The position numbers and the translations under genes were made by a program. Source: Parerythrobacter_A sp963838735 (GTDB taxonomy: Bacteria > Pseudomonadota > Alphaproteobacteria > Sphingomonadales > Sphingomonadaceae). Taken from it: 64,000 nucleotides of DNA. How positions within the stretch are numbered: position 1 is the stretch's first letter; every line of letters starts with the position of its first letter. The notes beneath the pieces were generated by a model. That model was not told the origin of the DNA, did not search any database, and was given only the letters and a program-made list of their open reading frames with translations. Positions 17,991-27,225 of this stretch are shown here, piece by piece. The stretch lies in contig CAWISG010000003.1 of the NCBI GenBank assembly GCA_963838735.1, positions 1 through 64,000 on the forward strand. Direction: 5' to 3'.

Positions 17991-18845
17991 TCAACGCACG
18001 AGACGCGCCTTGCGCAAGGAACGATAGGCGAGTGCCTTGGCCCGATTGCCATGCGGCCATCGGCGCGGTGCGGCGGGTGTGAAGCCTGCCTTGCGCAGCA
18101 GCTTGTTAAAGCCGCGCGCGTCGGCCTCGGCATAGCTCCAGTCGCTGCGCCAGGTAATGGAGAGCGAAGTGGAGCTGGCCGGGCCGTTGCGTACGTAATG
18201 CGGGGCCATAACGGGCACATAGACCGCCTGACCCGGAGCAAGCGCATGCGCGGTGCCACCGGCGAGCATGGCATCGTCCCAGCGCAATTCTCGCGGGCCG
18301 CCGGTCTGGTAGGTTTCGTGGACCTCGTCAGGTGCGAACGCGGGATCGCCGGCGGGGAATTGCATCATGGTCTTGTGCCCGGTCAGCTGGAGCAGCAGGT
18401 TGTGTTCCGGGTCGAAATGATAAGGCGTCACGGCATCGGGGCTGGAGATGAAGAGGAAGCCCTGCATATGCAGCATCGCACCCGTCGCGGCGCGCACTTC
18501 CTCGCGCAGTTCGGCGAGGCAATCGTGCACCAGCGCGCGATAGGCAGGCACCTGCTCGATGTTTTTGAGCACCGCCCAGCTGTCGTTGGCGGCGATGGAG
18601 CGAATGGTTGCGCCTATGCTCAGGCCGTTGGTGGCCGGCTTGCCGTCCACGCCGATGGGCAGGTCGCCGCGATTATATTCAACGCTGCTGGCGGGCAGCT
18701 GTTCGGCCAGGTCGGCAATTGCGTCGAGTGTCAGCAGGGGGTGTGCGTGAAGGCCGTGTTCGAGTGTATGCGGCTGTTCGGGATAGCCGCGCGCGAAACG
18801 GGCGCGCGCCGATGCATCGAATACGGGGACTTTGCCAACGGTCAT
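17991..18845 (-). CDS. Cupin-like (JmjC-type) domain protein
   Basis: This 284-aa protein has a JmjC/cupin_8-like fold. The Fe(II)-binding pair is visible as TPYHFDPEHNLLLQ, preceded by MLHMQGFLFISSPD, and a distal segment APGQAVYVPVMAPHYVRNG probably supplies the last His. Such proteins are Fe(II)/2-oxoglutarate oxygenases or relatives; the substrate here is unknown. Its start ATG overlaps the stop of the upstream GNAT-like gene by 4 bp, so the two likely act together or on related substrates. Confidence 0.82.
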   Translation of the reverse strand: MTVGKVPVFDASARARFARGYPEQPHTLEHGLHAHPLLTLDAIADLAEQLPASSVEYNRGDLPIGVDGKPATNGLSIGATIRSIAANDSWAVLKNIEQVPAYRALVHDCLAELREEVRAATGAMLHMQGFLFISSPDAVTPYHFDPEHNLLLQLTGHKTMMQFPAGDPAFAPDEVHETYQTGGPRELRWDDAMLAGGTAHALAPGQAVYVPVMAPHYVRNGPASSTSLSITWRSDWSYAEADARGFNKLLRKAGFTPAAPRRWPHGNRAKALAYRSLRKARLVR

Positions 18846-19990
18846 GCGTCGACACGCTCGCGGGTTTCGTGCGCCAGCAACCGGCTGAACAATGCGCGCC
18901 GCGTAGTGCCGCCGATGGCGATCGACATACGAACCATGCGCCGCCGTTCACGCCAGATATGGTCGATCATCGGATGGTCCGCCGCCGCGCAGCTATCGCA
19001 CCAGTCGATCTCCGCACGGTCGAGCAGCGCGAGATTATGGCGCTGGAGCAGGACACCGGGTGAATATCTAGCGAAGTCCTCCGAAAAAGCGGTTTTGAAG
19101 GCAAAGGCGCCAGGCGGGGTCAGGAAATTAGCCAGCATCGCGATGGGCTTGCCATCGAGCGTGAGGGACAGCCGTTCGAGCACACCGGCCTGCGCTGCGT
19201 GGTGCAGTGTGTCACTGAACAACAACGCGGTCGCCTCTGCATTGGCAAGAGCGGACCCCGCGCGGCCCTTCCAGCCCGACCGCTCTAGCGCGAGGAAGTC
19301 GGTTGTCCAGGCGTCGAGGTATTCGTTGCCGGTATCCCGTTTGCATTCCAGCGTTCCCGCTTCGCCGAGCCGCCGCTCCTGCCTGCGAAGTTCCTTGCGT
19401 TTCTTGCCGCTCAGGGCAGCATTGAAATAGGCGGTGGAGGATCGGTCGCTGTGCAGGAACGCGCGTTCTTCTTCATGCACCACGGCGTGGTCGCGCGAGG
19501 GGCTTTGCAGCACGTCGCCAAGCGCGCGAGCAAGCGTGCCGTCGGCATCCAGGTGCGACAGGTGCAGGAACAGCTTGCTGCCTGCGGTCCCGTCCATCCA
19601 GCCGAGCACGTCCGTCCAGAAATCATGCGCCACGCCCGGTGCGACCAACGGGGCGCCGAGGAAGGCATGGTCATGCACCCAGTTGCGGTAATGCGGGACC
19701 GGATAGCCGTAATAGGCAAGTGGTGTGCTTACTGGCATGAGCCCGGTCAGACGGTTGCCATGCTCGATCAGCAACACCACGCATCGCCCCGCCGCATCAT
19801 AAGCGCGCAGAGCGGGCAGCAGCGCCCATGGTGCGTAAAAGGGGTTCGGTTCGACAGTCTCGCGGGCGAGACGTGTCCACTGCGCCATGACCGCCGGATC
19901 GTTAGCCACATCCTGCCACGCAACCACGCGCAGCCGGCCTCTAGCGGCAGGGCTATCGTCGGCAATGGGCAGTCGGGCAGGGCGGCCCAT
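18842..19990 (-). CDS. GNAT-like N-acetyltransferase (BioF2/CelD-like)
   Basis: This 382-aa protein has the two-lobed GNAT-like architecture of BioF2-like/CelD proteins. Conserved traits are EPNPFYAPWALLPALRAY at the front, AALSGKKRKELRRQERRLGE in the middle, then FLTPPGAFAFKTAFSEDFARYSPG near the end, the usual acceptor-loop region. Start MGRPARLPIADD at 19990 is preferred over an in-frame extension. It overlaps the cupin-like gene by ATGA. A role in polysaccharide or peptidoglycan-like acylation is only an inference. Confidence 0.82.
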   Translation of the reverse strand: MGRPARLPIADDSPAARGRLRVVAWQDVANDPAVMAQWTRLARETVEPNPFYAPWALLPALRAYDAAGRCVVLLIEHGNRLTGLMPVSTPLAYYGYPVPHYRNWVHDHAFLGAPLVAPGVAHDFWTDVLGWMDGTAGSKLFLHLSHLDADGTLARALGDVLQSPSRDHAVVHEEERAFLHSDRSSTAYFNAALSGKKRKELRRQERRLGEAGTLECKRDTGNEYLDAWTTDFLALERSGWKGRAGSALANAEATALLFSDTLHHAAQAGVLERLSLTLDGKPIAMLANFLTPPGAFAFKTAFSEDFARYSPGVLLQRHNLALLDRAEIDWCDSCAAADHPMIDHIWRERRRMVRMSIAIGGTTRRALFSRLLAHETRERVDA

Positions 19991-20091
19991 GTTCGACCCC
20001 TCATCTGCGGCGACCCGGATGTCGCGGCAAATGCGTGGCAGCAATAGGCTTAAGAAGCGTTAACGATCACCGGATCGCCATCGACCACGGG

Positions 20092-22260
20092 TCAGGCCGC
20101 CAGCGCCGCGAGCAGCAGCAGCGCGACGATGTTGGTGATCTTGATCATCGGGTTCACGGCAGGACCGGCAGTATCCTTGTAAGGATCGCCCACGGTGTCC
20201 CCGGTCACGGCCGCCTTGTGCGCTTCCGATCCCTTGCCGCCGTGATTGCCGTCTTCGATATACTTCTTCGCATTGTCCCACGCACCGCCGCCCGCGGTCA
20301 TCGACAGCGCGACGAACAGGCCGCCGACGATCACGCCGAGCAACAGTGCGCCCAGCGCGGCAAACCCGTTCACCTGCCCGGCAATCGCGGTGATGACGAA
20401 ATAGACCACGATGGGGGCAAGCACGGGCAGCATGGAAGGCACGATCATTTCCTTGATCGCGGCTTTGGTGACGAGGTCGACGGTGCGCGCATAATCGGGT
20501 TTCTCGGAATAATCCATGATACCCGGCTTTTCCTTGAACTGCGCGCGCACGTCCTTGACCACGTCGCCAGCGGCACGGCCCACGGCGGTCATGCCCATTG
20601 CGCCGAACAGATAAGGCAGCAAGGCCCCCAGCAGCAGGCCGACAATGACGTAAGGGTTTTCGAGGCTGAAATCGACATCGGCCGTCGGGAAGTATTCCGC
20701 GAGGTCTGCGGTGTAGGCAGCGAACAGTACCAGCGCGGCGAGACCCGCAGAACCGATGGCATAGCCCTTCGTCACTGCCTTGGTCGTGTTGCCAACCGCA
20801 TCGAGTGCGTCGGTCTTGGCCCGGACTTCCTCGTCCAGCCCTGCCATTTCGGCGATGCCGCCCGCATTGTCCGTCACCGGACCGTACGCGTCCAGCGCAA
20901 CGACCATGCCTGCCAGCGCCAGCATCGAGGTGGCGGCGTAGGCAATGCCCATCAGCCCTGCGAACTGGTAGGACAGGATAATACCCGCCACGATGGCCAG
21001 CGTCGGCAGGGCAGTCGACTCAAGGCTGATCGCCAGACCCTGGATGACGTTGGTGCCATGGCCCGTTTCCGATGCCTTGGCGATGGAGCGCACGGGGCGG
21101 AACTGCGTGCCCGTGTAATATTCGGTGATCCAGATGATGACGCCCGTCAGCACCAGCCCGACCAGCGAGGAATAGAACAGGTCCCAGCCGGTGAACGGTT
21201 CGAGCGCGGACGTGCCTTCCTCGGCAATCTGGCCCGCATCGACATTGGCGAGGTTGGTGCCGCCGCCGATCTGCGCGGACATATCGCCCAGCGCATATTG
21301 CATGACGAACCAGATGAGCGGCACCGACAGGACGGCCGTAACGAGGAAGCCTTTGTACATCGCGCCCATCACATTGGTTCCGCCGCCCAGACGGACAAAA
21401 TACGTGCCGATTATGGAGGTGACGATACACGCCCCGCCGATCAGCAGCGGCAGCGCCATCAGCGGCAGCAGCAGCGGGCCAGTGGCGGCGAGCAACAGCG
21501 CGGTCAGCACCATCGTGGCACCCACGGTCACGACGTATGTTTCAAACAGGTCGGCGGCCATGCCCGCGCAATCGCCGACATTGTCGCCCACGTTGTCGGC
21601 AATAACGGCGGGGTTGCGGGGATCGTCTTCGGGAATGCCCGCTTCCACCTTGCCGACCAGGTCGGCCCCGACATCGGCGGCCTTGGTGAAGATACCGCCA
21701 CCCAGACGGGCGAAGATCGAGATGAGCGAAGCACCAAAGGCCAGCGCCACCAGCGCATCGATCACGATGCGGTCATTGGGGGCAAGGCCCATCGGTCCGA
21801 TAAGTACGTAGAAGAACACCGCGATAGCCAGTAGGGCGAGGCCCGCGACCAGCATACCGGTAATGGCGCCCGCGCGGAACGCCAGCGTCAGCCCCTGTTG
21901 CAGCCCACTCATCGCGGCGGCTGCGGTGCGCACGTTCGCGCGGACCGAGATGTTCATGCCGATGAACCCGGCGACGCCTGACAGGATCGCGCCGATCAGG
22001 AACCCGGCGGTGGAAATCGGTGCGCCGCCTTTGGGCATGTCGAGGAACAGGAACACCAGCACGGCGACCACGACACCGACAACACTGATCGCGGTATATT
22101 GGCGTTTGAGATAGGCTTGCGCGCCTTCCTGGATGGCAGCGGCGATTTCCGCCATCTTCTGGTTGCCCGCTGCCGCGCCCAGCACCTGGCGGCTGGTGAT
22201 GAAGCCATAGAGAATGGCAAGCAGGCCAAGACCGATCGCGATGATTACGAGTTCCAACAC
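20092..22260 (-). CDS. hppA: Proton-translocating pyrophosphatase (K+-independent type)
   Basis: This 722-aa membrane protein with about 16 helices couples pyrophosphate hydrolysis to proton pumping. The substrate-site motif DVGADLVGKVEAGIPEDDPR is intact, as are NPAVIADNVGDNVGDCAGMA and the C-terminal GDTVGDPYKDTAGPAVNP. The segment GNTTKAVTKGYAIGSAGL carries Lys where K+-dependent enzymes have Ala, so it should be K+-independent. The start is GTG at 22260 with AGGGG close upstream; TTG at 22257 is possible. It stands as a single gene after thiL. Confidence 0.96.
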   Translation of the reverse strand: MLELVIIAIGLGLLAILYGFITSRQVLGAAAGNQKMAEIAAAIQEGAQAYLKRQYTAISVVGVVVAVLVFLFLDMPKGGAPISTAGFLIGAILSGVAGFIGMNISVRANVRTAAAAMSGLQQGLTLAFRAGAITGMLVAGLALLAIAVFFYVLIGPMGLAPNDRIVIDALVALAFGASLISIFARLGGGIFTKAADVGADLVGKVEAGIPEDDPRNPAVIADNVGDNVGDCAGMAADLFETYVVTVGATMVLTALLLAATGPLLLPLMALPLLIGGACIVTSIIGTYFVRLGGGTNVMGAMYKGFLVTAVLSVPLIWFVMQYALGDMSAQIGGGTNLANVDAGQIAEEGTSALEPFTGWDLFYSSLVGLVLTGVIIWITEYYTGTQFRPVRSIAKASETGHGTNVIQGLAISLESTALPTLAIVAGIILSYQFAGLMGIAYAATSMLALAGMVVALDAYGPVTDNAGGIAEMAGLDEEVRAKTDALDAVGNTTKAVTKGYAIGSAGLAALVLFAAYTADLAEYFPTADVDFSLENPYVIVGLLLGALLPYLFGAMGMTAVGRAAGDVVKDVRAQFKEKPGIMDYSEKPDYARTVDLVTKAAIKEMIVPSMLPVLAPIVVYFVITAIAGQVNGFAALGALLLGVIVGGLFVALSMTAGGGAWDNAKKYIEDGNHGGKGSEAHKAAVTGDTVGDPYKDTAGPAVNPMIKITNIVALLLLAALAA

Positions 22261-22408
22261 ACATCCCCTGTTATGCTGCCCCCGCCCTTGTGCCGGGCAG
22301 GTGACGCTGTCGTTATTGTGCGGAGTGCGATGACACCTCCGCAATGTTGCGCCATGCGCTATAGGAACGCGGCGGCTGGCGGCAACCCCTTTTCATGCAT
22401 AGGTATGT

Positions 22409-23341
22409 TCAGTGATGTTGATAACCCAGCACGGGGTCGCCGGATGGCGCGGTGCCGTCGAGATGCAGGGCGTGCTCGGCCCTAGGCAGGACAGTCCCGA
22501 TACGGGACACGCCGCCGACTTTCTCTGTCGCTTCGGCCGCGTCGGGACTGGCGGTGAACAGTAGCGCGTAATCATCGCCCCAGCGCAGGGCATCGTCCTG
22601 CGGAGCAGCGCGACGGGACGCGGGCAGGTCTGCGCAAAACGGTACCGCACCGGTTTCGATATCGATCGTTACGCTGCTGGCCCCCGCCATCCGCGATGCG
22701 TCGAGCAGCAGCCCGTCGGATACATCCATCATTGCTGTGACATGCGGTGCGAGGGTAATGCCCTGTTCGACCAGGGCATGCGGGCGGCGATAGGCGGCGG
22801 TAAGCGCGGCGGGCGCGGATGCATCGGCGTCGGTCAGCAGGTCTAGCCCGTGCATCGCCGCGCCGATGATGCCGCACAGGTATACACCGTCCCCGGCCGA
22901 AGCGCCGCCACGCGACGGGACCGGCGTGTGCGTCGCGCGACCAATCGCGGTCATGCCGTAAGCGCACGCGCCCTCGTGTGCGCCAACGGTATCGCCGCCC
23001 AATAGCGGCACTCCGTATTCTGCCAGAACCCCGGCCAATCCCGCCAGGAACCGGTCTTCCGCACCGGACAGCATGTATCCTAGCATCACGCCGACGGGTG
23101 CAGCGCCCTTCGCGGCCAAATCGGACAGGTTCGTCGCCACCAGTTTCCATGCCACATCCGCCGCATCGGTGCGTGGATCCTCGAGCGGCAGAAAATGCAC
23201 GCCCTCCACCAACGTATCATGCGTGATGACCAGCGTTTCCGCGCCGAACTTCAGCACCGCGCAATCGTCCGCCAGACCGCGCGCCGCGCTGTGCAGGGGC
23301 AAGGCGCGCAGGGCTGCGATGAACGCCGCCTCGCCCGCCAT
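22409..23341 (-). CDS. thiL: Thiamine-monophosphate kinase
   Basis: This enzyme phosphorylates thiamine monophosphate to thiamine pyrophosphate. The 310-aa protein has the ThiL/PurM-like ATP-binding fold. DDCAVLKFGAETLVITHDTL is the N-terminal Asp motif, with WKLVATNLSDLAAKGAAPVG and PLLGGDTVGAHEG following; MMDVSDGLLLDASRMA is the characteristic ThiL substrate segment. It follows nusB by 14 bp in the hisG-hisD-nusB-thiL group; nusB-thiL pairing is common in bacteria. Confidence 0.95.
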   Translation of the reverse strand: MAGEAAFIAALRALPLHSAARGLADDCAVLKFGAETLVITHDTLVEGVHFLPLEDPRTDAADVAWKLVATNLSDLAAKGAAPVGVMLGYMLSGAEDRFLAGLAGVLAEYGVPLLGGDTVGAHEGACAYGMTAIGRATHTPVPSRGGASAGDGVYLCGIIGAAMHGLDLLTDADASAPAALTAAYRRPHALVEQGITLAPHVTAMMDVSDGLLLDASRMAGASSVTIDIETGAVPFCADLPASRRAAPQDDALRWGDDYALLFTASPDAAEATEKVGGVSRIGTVLPRAEHALHLDGTAPSGDPVLGYQHH

Positions 23342-23355
23342 GCCGGTCGTGCGGG

Positions 23356-23805
23356 CTATTGCCTCACCTCTTTGGCCAGCGCGTCGAGGATGCCGTTCAC
23401 GAATTTCGCCTCGCGGTCGTCGAAGAACGCCTTTGCCACATCCAGATATTCGCCAATCACCGTGCCAACGGCAACGTCGGGCCGGGCCAGCAGCTCGTAG
23501 GTTCCGGCGCGCAGGATCTGCAGCATGGTCTTGTCCATCCGCGCGATGGTCCAGCCCGATGCCAGCCGTGCGGCGATCTTTCCGTCTATTTCCTCGCGCC
23601 GCGCCGCTACGCCGCCGACCACATCGTCGAAGAAATCGGCATCGGCATCGGCATATTGATCGTCCTCGATCTCGCGCCCCAGCCGGTGCTGGTGGAATTC
23701 ATCGAGCAGCTTGGCCAGCGCGGTGCCTTCCATCTGCTGCTGATACAAGGCCTGCACTGCTGCCAGCCGCGCGGCGGAGCGCGCCTTTCGGGTGTTCTTG
23801 CTCAT
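23356..23805 (-). CDS. nusB: Transcription antitermination factor NusB
   Basis: NusB works with NusE in antitermination of rRNA transcription. The 149-aa product starts MSKNTRKARSAARLAAVQAL and contains IARMDKTMLQILRAGTYEL and PVGTVIGEYLDVAK-type text (here VAVGTVIGEYLDVAKAFFDD), ending in VNGILDALAKEVR. The ATG at 23805 overlaps the hisD stop as ATGA. A D/A-rich insertion (EDDQYADADADFFDD) sits in the middle. Confidence 0.95.
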   Translation of the reverse strand: MSKNTRKARSAARLAAVQALYQQQMEGTALAKLLDEFHQHRLGREIEDDQYADADADFFDDVVGGVAARREEIDGKIAARLASGWTIARMDKTMLQILRAGTYELLARPDVAVGTVIGEYLDVAKAFFDDREAKFVNGILDALAKEVRQ

Positions 23806-25095
23806 GTGTTCAATCTCAGCGAAATCGACTTTGCATGGGCTGGCAAGCCTTCCGCCTCGGCCAGCGCCACCCCGGCCGGGCCGATGGCGGCAAGCGCGCC
23901 TTCGCTGGCCGACAGGAAACTGGTCCGCTTCATGAAGTCCAGCACCGACAGCCCGCTGGAAAAGCGCGCGCGTCGTCCGGTGGGCAGGACGTGGTTCGGG
24001 CCTGCGACATAATCGCCGATGGCTTCGGGCGACTGACGGCCCAGAAACACGCTGCCCGCATGACGCAGCTTGGCAAACAGCGGTTCGGGGTCCGCCACGG
24101 CCAGCTCGACATGCTCGGCGGCAAGACGGTTCGCCAGCGCGACCGCTTCGTCCAGATCGGGCACCACGACGATGACGCCGTGATCGCGCCAGCTCGCCTG
24201 CGCAACCGTCGCGGTGGGCAGCATGGCGGCTTCGATGTCGATGCGGTCCGCGACTTGCGCGGCAAAGCCTGCATCGTCGGTGAGGAGGATGGATTGCGCG
24301 GAGGGGTCGTGCTCGGCCTGGCTGAGCAGATCGGCAACGATCCATTCGACGGTGTTCTGCCCGTCCGCGATGACCAGGATTTCGCTCGGCCCGGCGACCA
24401 TGTCAATGCCGACCACACCGTAAAGCTGGCGCTTGGCCTCCGCGACCCAGGCATTGCCGGGGCCGGTTACGACATCGACCGCCGCGATGGTTTGGGTGCC
24501 GTAGGCAAGCGCCGCAACCGCCTGCGCTCCACCGACTTTCCACAGCGTATCGAGGCCCGCAACATGCGCTGCCGCCAGCACCAGCGGATTGACCGCACCC
24601 TGTGGCGCAGGCGACACCGCGACGATGCGCGGCACGCCTGCGACCTTGGCAGGAATTGCGTTCATCAGCAGCGAGCTGGGATAGGCGGCGCGTCCGCCGG
24701 GCACATAGATACCCGCCGCGTCGACCGCCCGCCAGCGCGCACCCAGCCGCATTCCGACGGAATCGGTCGTGTCGGTATCGGTCGGCACCTGACCGCGATG
24801 ATAGGTCTCGATCCGCTCCGCCGCGAGCGTCAGGGCATCCTGCAACGTCGCGTCCAGCCCTTCGAACGCCGCCGCGAAGTCGGCTGTGCCGAGACGCCAT
24901 TTTTCGGGCTTCGCCAAGCGCGTGGCCGTCGAACCGCTGCGTGTATTTCACCACCGCCGCATCGCCAGCGTTCCTGACGTCGGCGAGGATCGCCCGCACG
25001 TCGGACGAGACGTCGGCATCGCTCTCGCGCCGGTCCGCGACGATACGGGCAAAGGCCTGTTCGAAACCGGGATCGCTGCTGTCGAGCCGTTGCAT
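23802..25095 (-). pseudogene. hisD: Histidinol dehydrogenase, interrupted by a +1 frameshift
   Basis: HisD oxidises histidinol to histidine in the last two steps of histidine synthesis. The N-terminal part (25095 to about 24920) reads MQRLDSSDPGFEQAF through VKYTQRFDGHA. The rest, one base out of frame, continues LAKPEKWRLGTADFAAAFEG through the NAD region AGIYVPGGRAAYPSSLLMNA and GPSEILVIADG to the C-terminus. Total length 1294 bases is 3n+1, so one extra base near 24916-24922 explains it; the corrected protein would be 430 aa, the normal size. All catalytic segments look intact, so a sequence error is more likely than loss. It overlaps hisG by 1 bp and nusB by 4 bp. Confidence 0.9.
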
Positions 25096-25760
25096 CAGGC
25101 CGCGTCCTGTCCCGTGTTCCGGGCCGCATTGTGGCGGAAGGCATCGACCAGCGCGGCGATGCGCGCATCGGTTTTCAGCGCGGTGCGGTTCACGATCAGC
25201 CGCGCCGAAATGTCCATGATGCGCGCGGTTTCGACAAGGCCGTTCTGCGCCAGCGTGCGTCCGGTGGAGACCAGATCGACGATGCGGTTGCACATGCCCA
25301 GGCTGGGCGCGATTTCCATTGCCCCGTTCAACTTGATGCATTCCGCCTGCATTCCGTGTGCCGCGAAATGGCGGCGAGTCAGGCCGGGATATTTGGTGGC
25401 GACCCGCACATGGCTGGCTCCGTCGATGGAGGCGGGGCCATGCTCCGGCCTGGCGACCGACAAGCGGCAGTGCCCGATATCCAGATCGACCGGTGCATAA
25501 AGGTCAGCATAGTCGAATTCCTCGATCACGTCGGAACCAACGATGCCGAGCTGCGCCGCGCCTTGTGCCACGAAAGTCGCCACGTCGAAGGCGCGCACGC
25601 GGATCAGCCTGAGATCGTCGCGCGTCGTGCCGAAAATCAGGCTGCGGTTCGCCTTGTCGTGAAAGGCGGCTTCGGGCACTACCCCGGCATCCGCCATTAC
25701 CGGCAGCGCTTCTTCGAGGATGCGGCCCTTCGGAATGGCAAAAATCAGCGGGTTCGACAT
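25095..25760 (-). CDS. hisG: ATP phosphoribosyltransferase, short form
   Basis: This enzyme joins ATP and PRPP in the first step of histidine synthesis. The 221-aa protein is the short form (HisG-S), starting MSNPLIFAIPKGRILEEALP, with GVADVGVVGxD-type segment seen as AAQLGIVGSDVIEEF, and the PRPP loop region EIAPSLGMCNRIVDLVSTGRT. Short HisG enzymes need the regulatory partner HisZ, which is not in this window. The start at 25760 is favoured over a 13-residue extension. It heads the hisG-hisD-nusB-thiL chain. Confidence 0.95.
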   Translation of the reverse strand: MSNPLIFAIPKGRILEEALPVMADAGVVPEAAFHDKANRSLIFGTTRDDLRLIRVRAFDVATFVAQGAAQLGIVGSDVIEEFDYADLYAPVDLDIGHCRLSVARPEHGPASIDGASHVRVATKYPGLTRRHFAAHGMQAECIKLNGAMEIAPSLGMCNRIVDLVSTGRTLAQNGLVETARIMDISARLIVNRTALKTDARIAALVDAFRHNAARNTGQDAA

Positions 25761-25804
25761 GTCGGCGCCGCTGATAGGCAAGGCGCTGCGAAAGGGCAAT
25801 CGGC

Positions 25805-26917
25805 ATGGGTGATGGCGGCACTGAAATCGGCAGTGATTATGGCGCGGCGATGGATATCGCTGACATTCCCGAAGCTATCGAATGGCAGGCCGAACACGCG
25901 CACCGGGCGGGCGCGCCGGGTACCGCCGCCGTGGTGCGTGCGATGCTGGCGGTGGTGCGCGGCAATACGGCAGTCGGGCGGCGGATGGCGGCATGGCAGG
26001 GGCTGACCTTGCAGGACGCGATGCCGCTGCGCCTACATGGGGGCTTGCACCATCTGCTGCTGTCGGGCGCGGACCGGCGGCTGTCGGCGGTCTATTCGGG
26101 CGAGATGACGGAGCAGCCTGCGGTGGATGCGCTGGTTTGCGAACTGGTCGAAACCTACGATGCGCGGTTACTGCCGTGGCTGGACGGGCCGCCACAGACG
26201 AACGAGGCGGGACGCTCGGCCAGCATCATGGCGGGGCTGCTGTGGCTGGCGCAGCATGTACCGCCGCGCTTCCGTTTGTTCGAGATCGGCAGCAGCGCGG
26301 GCGTCAACACGATGCTGGATCGCTACCGCTTCGAGCTGGGCAGGGTATCGGCTGGCCCGGCAGATTCGCCGATGGTCATCGCGCCCGACTGGCGCGGCCC
26401 GCCGCCGCCCGCAGGTATGACCGACATCGTCGGCATCGAAGGATGCGACATCGCGCCTATCGACCTGACCGACGCGGAGGCCGCGCTACGCCTGAAAGGC
26501 TATGTCTGGCCCGAGGCGGCCGAGCGCATGGGCCGCATCGACGCCGCCATCGTCCTGGCCCGGGTCGCGCCGCCATCGGTCGTGAAAAGCGATGCGGCGG
26601 ATTTCGTCGAAGCGGTTTTGGAACGCCCGCCCGAAAGTGGCGTAACCCGCGCCCTGTTTCACTCGATCGTCTGGCAATATATTCCCGAAGACCGGCAGCA
26701 ACGGATCACCGCCGCAATGGAACGTGCTGGGGCCGCCGCCGATACCGACACGCCGCTGGCCCGGATCGCGCTGGAAACCAACCGCGAAACCTTCGCGCAC
26801 GAACTCACCGTGCGATACTGGCCGGGGCCAGCGGAACAGGTAGTGCTAGCCACGGCACATCCGCATGGCGCATGGATCGAATGGCGCGGCTCGATCGGGA
26901 ACGGGTCGGAGGCCTAG
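25805..26917 (+). CDS. DUF2332 family protein
   Basis: This 370-aa protein belongs to the DUF2332 family of unknown function. Recognisable segments are EWQAEHAHRAGAPGTAAVVR, RRLSAVYSGE, and FRLFEIGSSAGVNTMLDRY, which looks like a Rossmann glycine loop as in methyltransferases. FHSIVWQYIPEDRQQRI lies near the C-terminus. An SAM-dependent activity is possible but unproven. The start could be ATG 25805 or the in-frame ATG at 25850. It is divergent from hisG with 44 bp between, and converges on the amphi-Trp gene with a 4-bp overlap. Confidence 0.82.
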   Translation: MGDGGTEIGSDYGAAMDIADIPEAIEWQAEHAHRAGAPGTAAVVRAMLAVVRGNTAVGRRMAAWQGLTLQDAMPLRLHGGLHHLLLSGADRRLSAVYSGEMTEQPAVDALVCELVETYDARLLPWLDGPPQTNEAGRSASIMAGLLWLAQHVPPRFRLFEIGSSAGVNTMLDRYRFELGRVSAGPADSPMVIAPDWRGPPPPAGMTDIVGIEGCDIAPIDLTDAEAALRLKGYVWPEAAERMGRIDAAIVLARVAPPSVVKSDAADFVEAVLERPPESGVTRALFHSIVWQYIPEDRQQRITAAMERAGAAADTDTPLARIALETNRETFAHELTVRYWPGPAEQVVLATAHPHGAWIEWRGSIGNGSEA

Positions 26918-27129
26918 CGTGTCCAGCGGAACTGGAACTCCAACTCCTCCTCATTGCCTTCGCGTTCGTGCTCGATCGAAAACACCGCATCGGCCGGTAC
27001 TTTGATCTTTTCGTTATCGACCTGAATTTCGAAACTCTTGCCGTCGCGTAAAGCCGCGATCAGACGCTCGAGCTTCTGGATGTTCTGGTTGGTCGAGTAG
27101 GATTTTTCGATGTCGCGATCTTCCGTCAT
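26914..27129 (-). CDS. Amphi-Trp domain protein
   Basis: This 71-aa protein is a single amphi-Trp domain: TNQNIQKLERLIAALRDGKS, then FEIQVDNEKIKVPADAVFSI and a charged strand ending in LEFQFRW. The family is small, of unknown role, and often encoded alone. A perfect GGAGG lies 7 bases before ATG. The upstream region has a CATAAT -10-like box flanked by two palindromes (see the regulatory entries), so its expression is probably controlled by a dedicated repressor or activator. Confidence 0.88.
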   Translation of the reverse strand: MTEDRDIEKSYSTNQNIQKLERLIAALRDGKSFEIQVDNEKIKVPADAVFSIEHEREGNEEELEFQFRWTR

Positions 27130-27145
27130 ATTGGTTCCTCCAAAT

Positions 27146-27157
27146 TTGTCCGGACAA
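27146..27157. promoter_or_regulatory. Operator-like palindrome, copy 1
   Basis: TTGTCCGGACAA is a perfect 12-bp palindrome just upstream of the ribosome site of the amphi-Trp gene, downstream of its -10-like box. It pairs with a near-identical copy centred exactly 40 bp away. Confidence 0.55.
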
Positions 27158-27185
27158 CTTCTGCCCGGTCCTATTATGCGTGAAA

Positions 27186-27197
27186 TTGTCCAGACAA
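27186..27197. promoter_or_regulatory. Operator-like palindrome, copy 2
   Basis: TTGTCCAGACAA matches copy 1 at 11 of 12 positions. It lies upstream of the CATAAT -10-like box of the amphi-Trp gene, around the -35 region. Two such sites about four helical turns apart suggest a dimer or tetramer bound to one DNA face. Confidence 0.55.
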
Positions 27198-27225
27198 GCT
27201 GACGCAGGATTGCTGCACTTTCCGG

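Noticed and set aside
20050..20063. CtrA-like site TTAA-N6-TTAA near 20050
   Set aside because: The spacing is 6 and not the 7 bases of the CtrA consensus, and no gene start lies suitably placed.
20035..21834. A 599-codon plus-strand frame opposite hppA
   Set aside because: It is an antisense shadow in GC-rich sequence (His/Arg/Gln-rich product); hppA is unmistakable on the other strand.
25882..27051. A 389-codon plus-strand frame overlapping the DUF2332 gene
   Set aside because: The alternative frame has no family match, whereas the other frame gives a DUF2332 protein; it also runs through the amphi-Trp gene.
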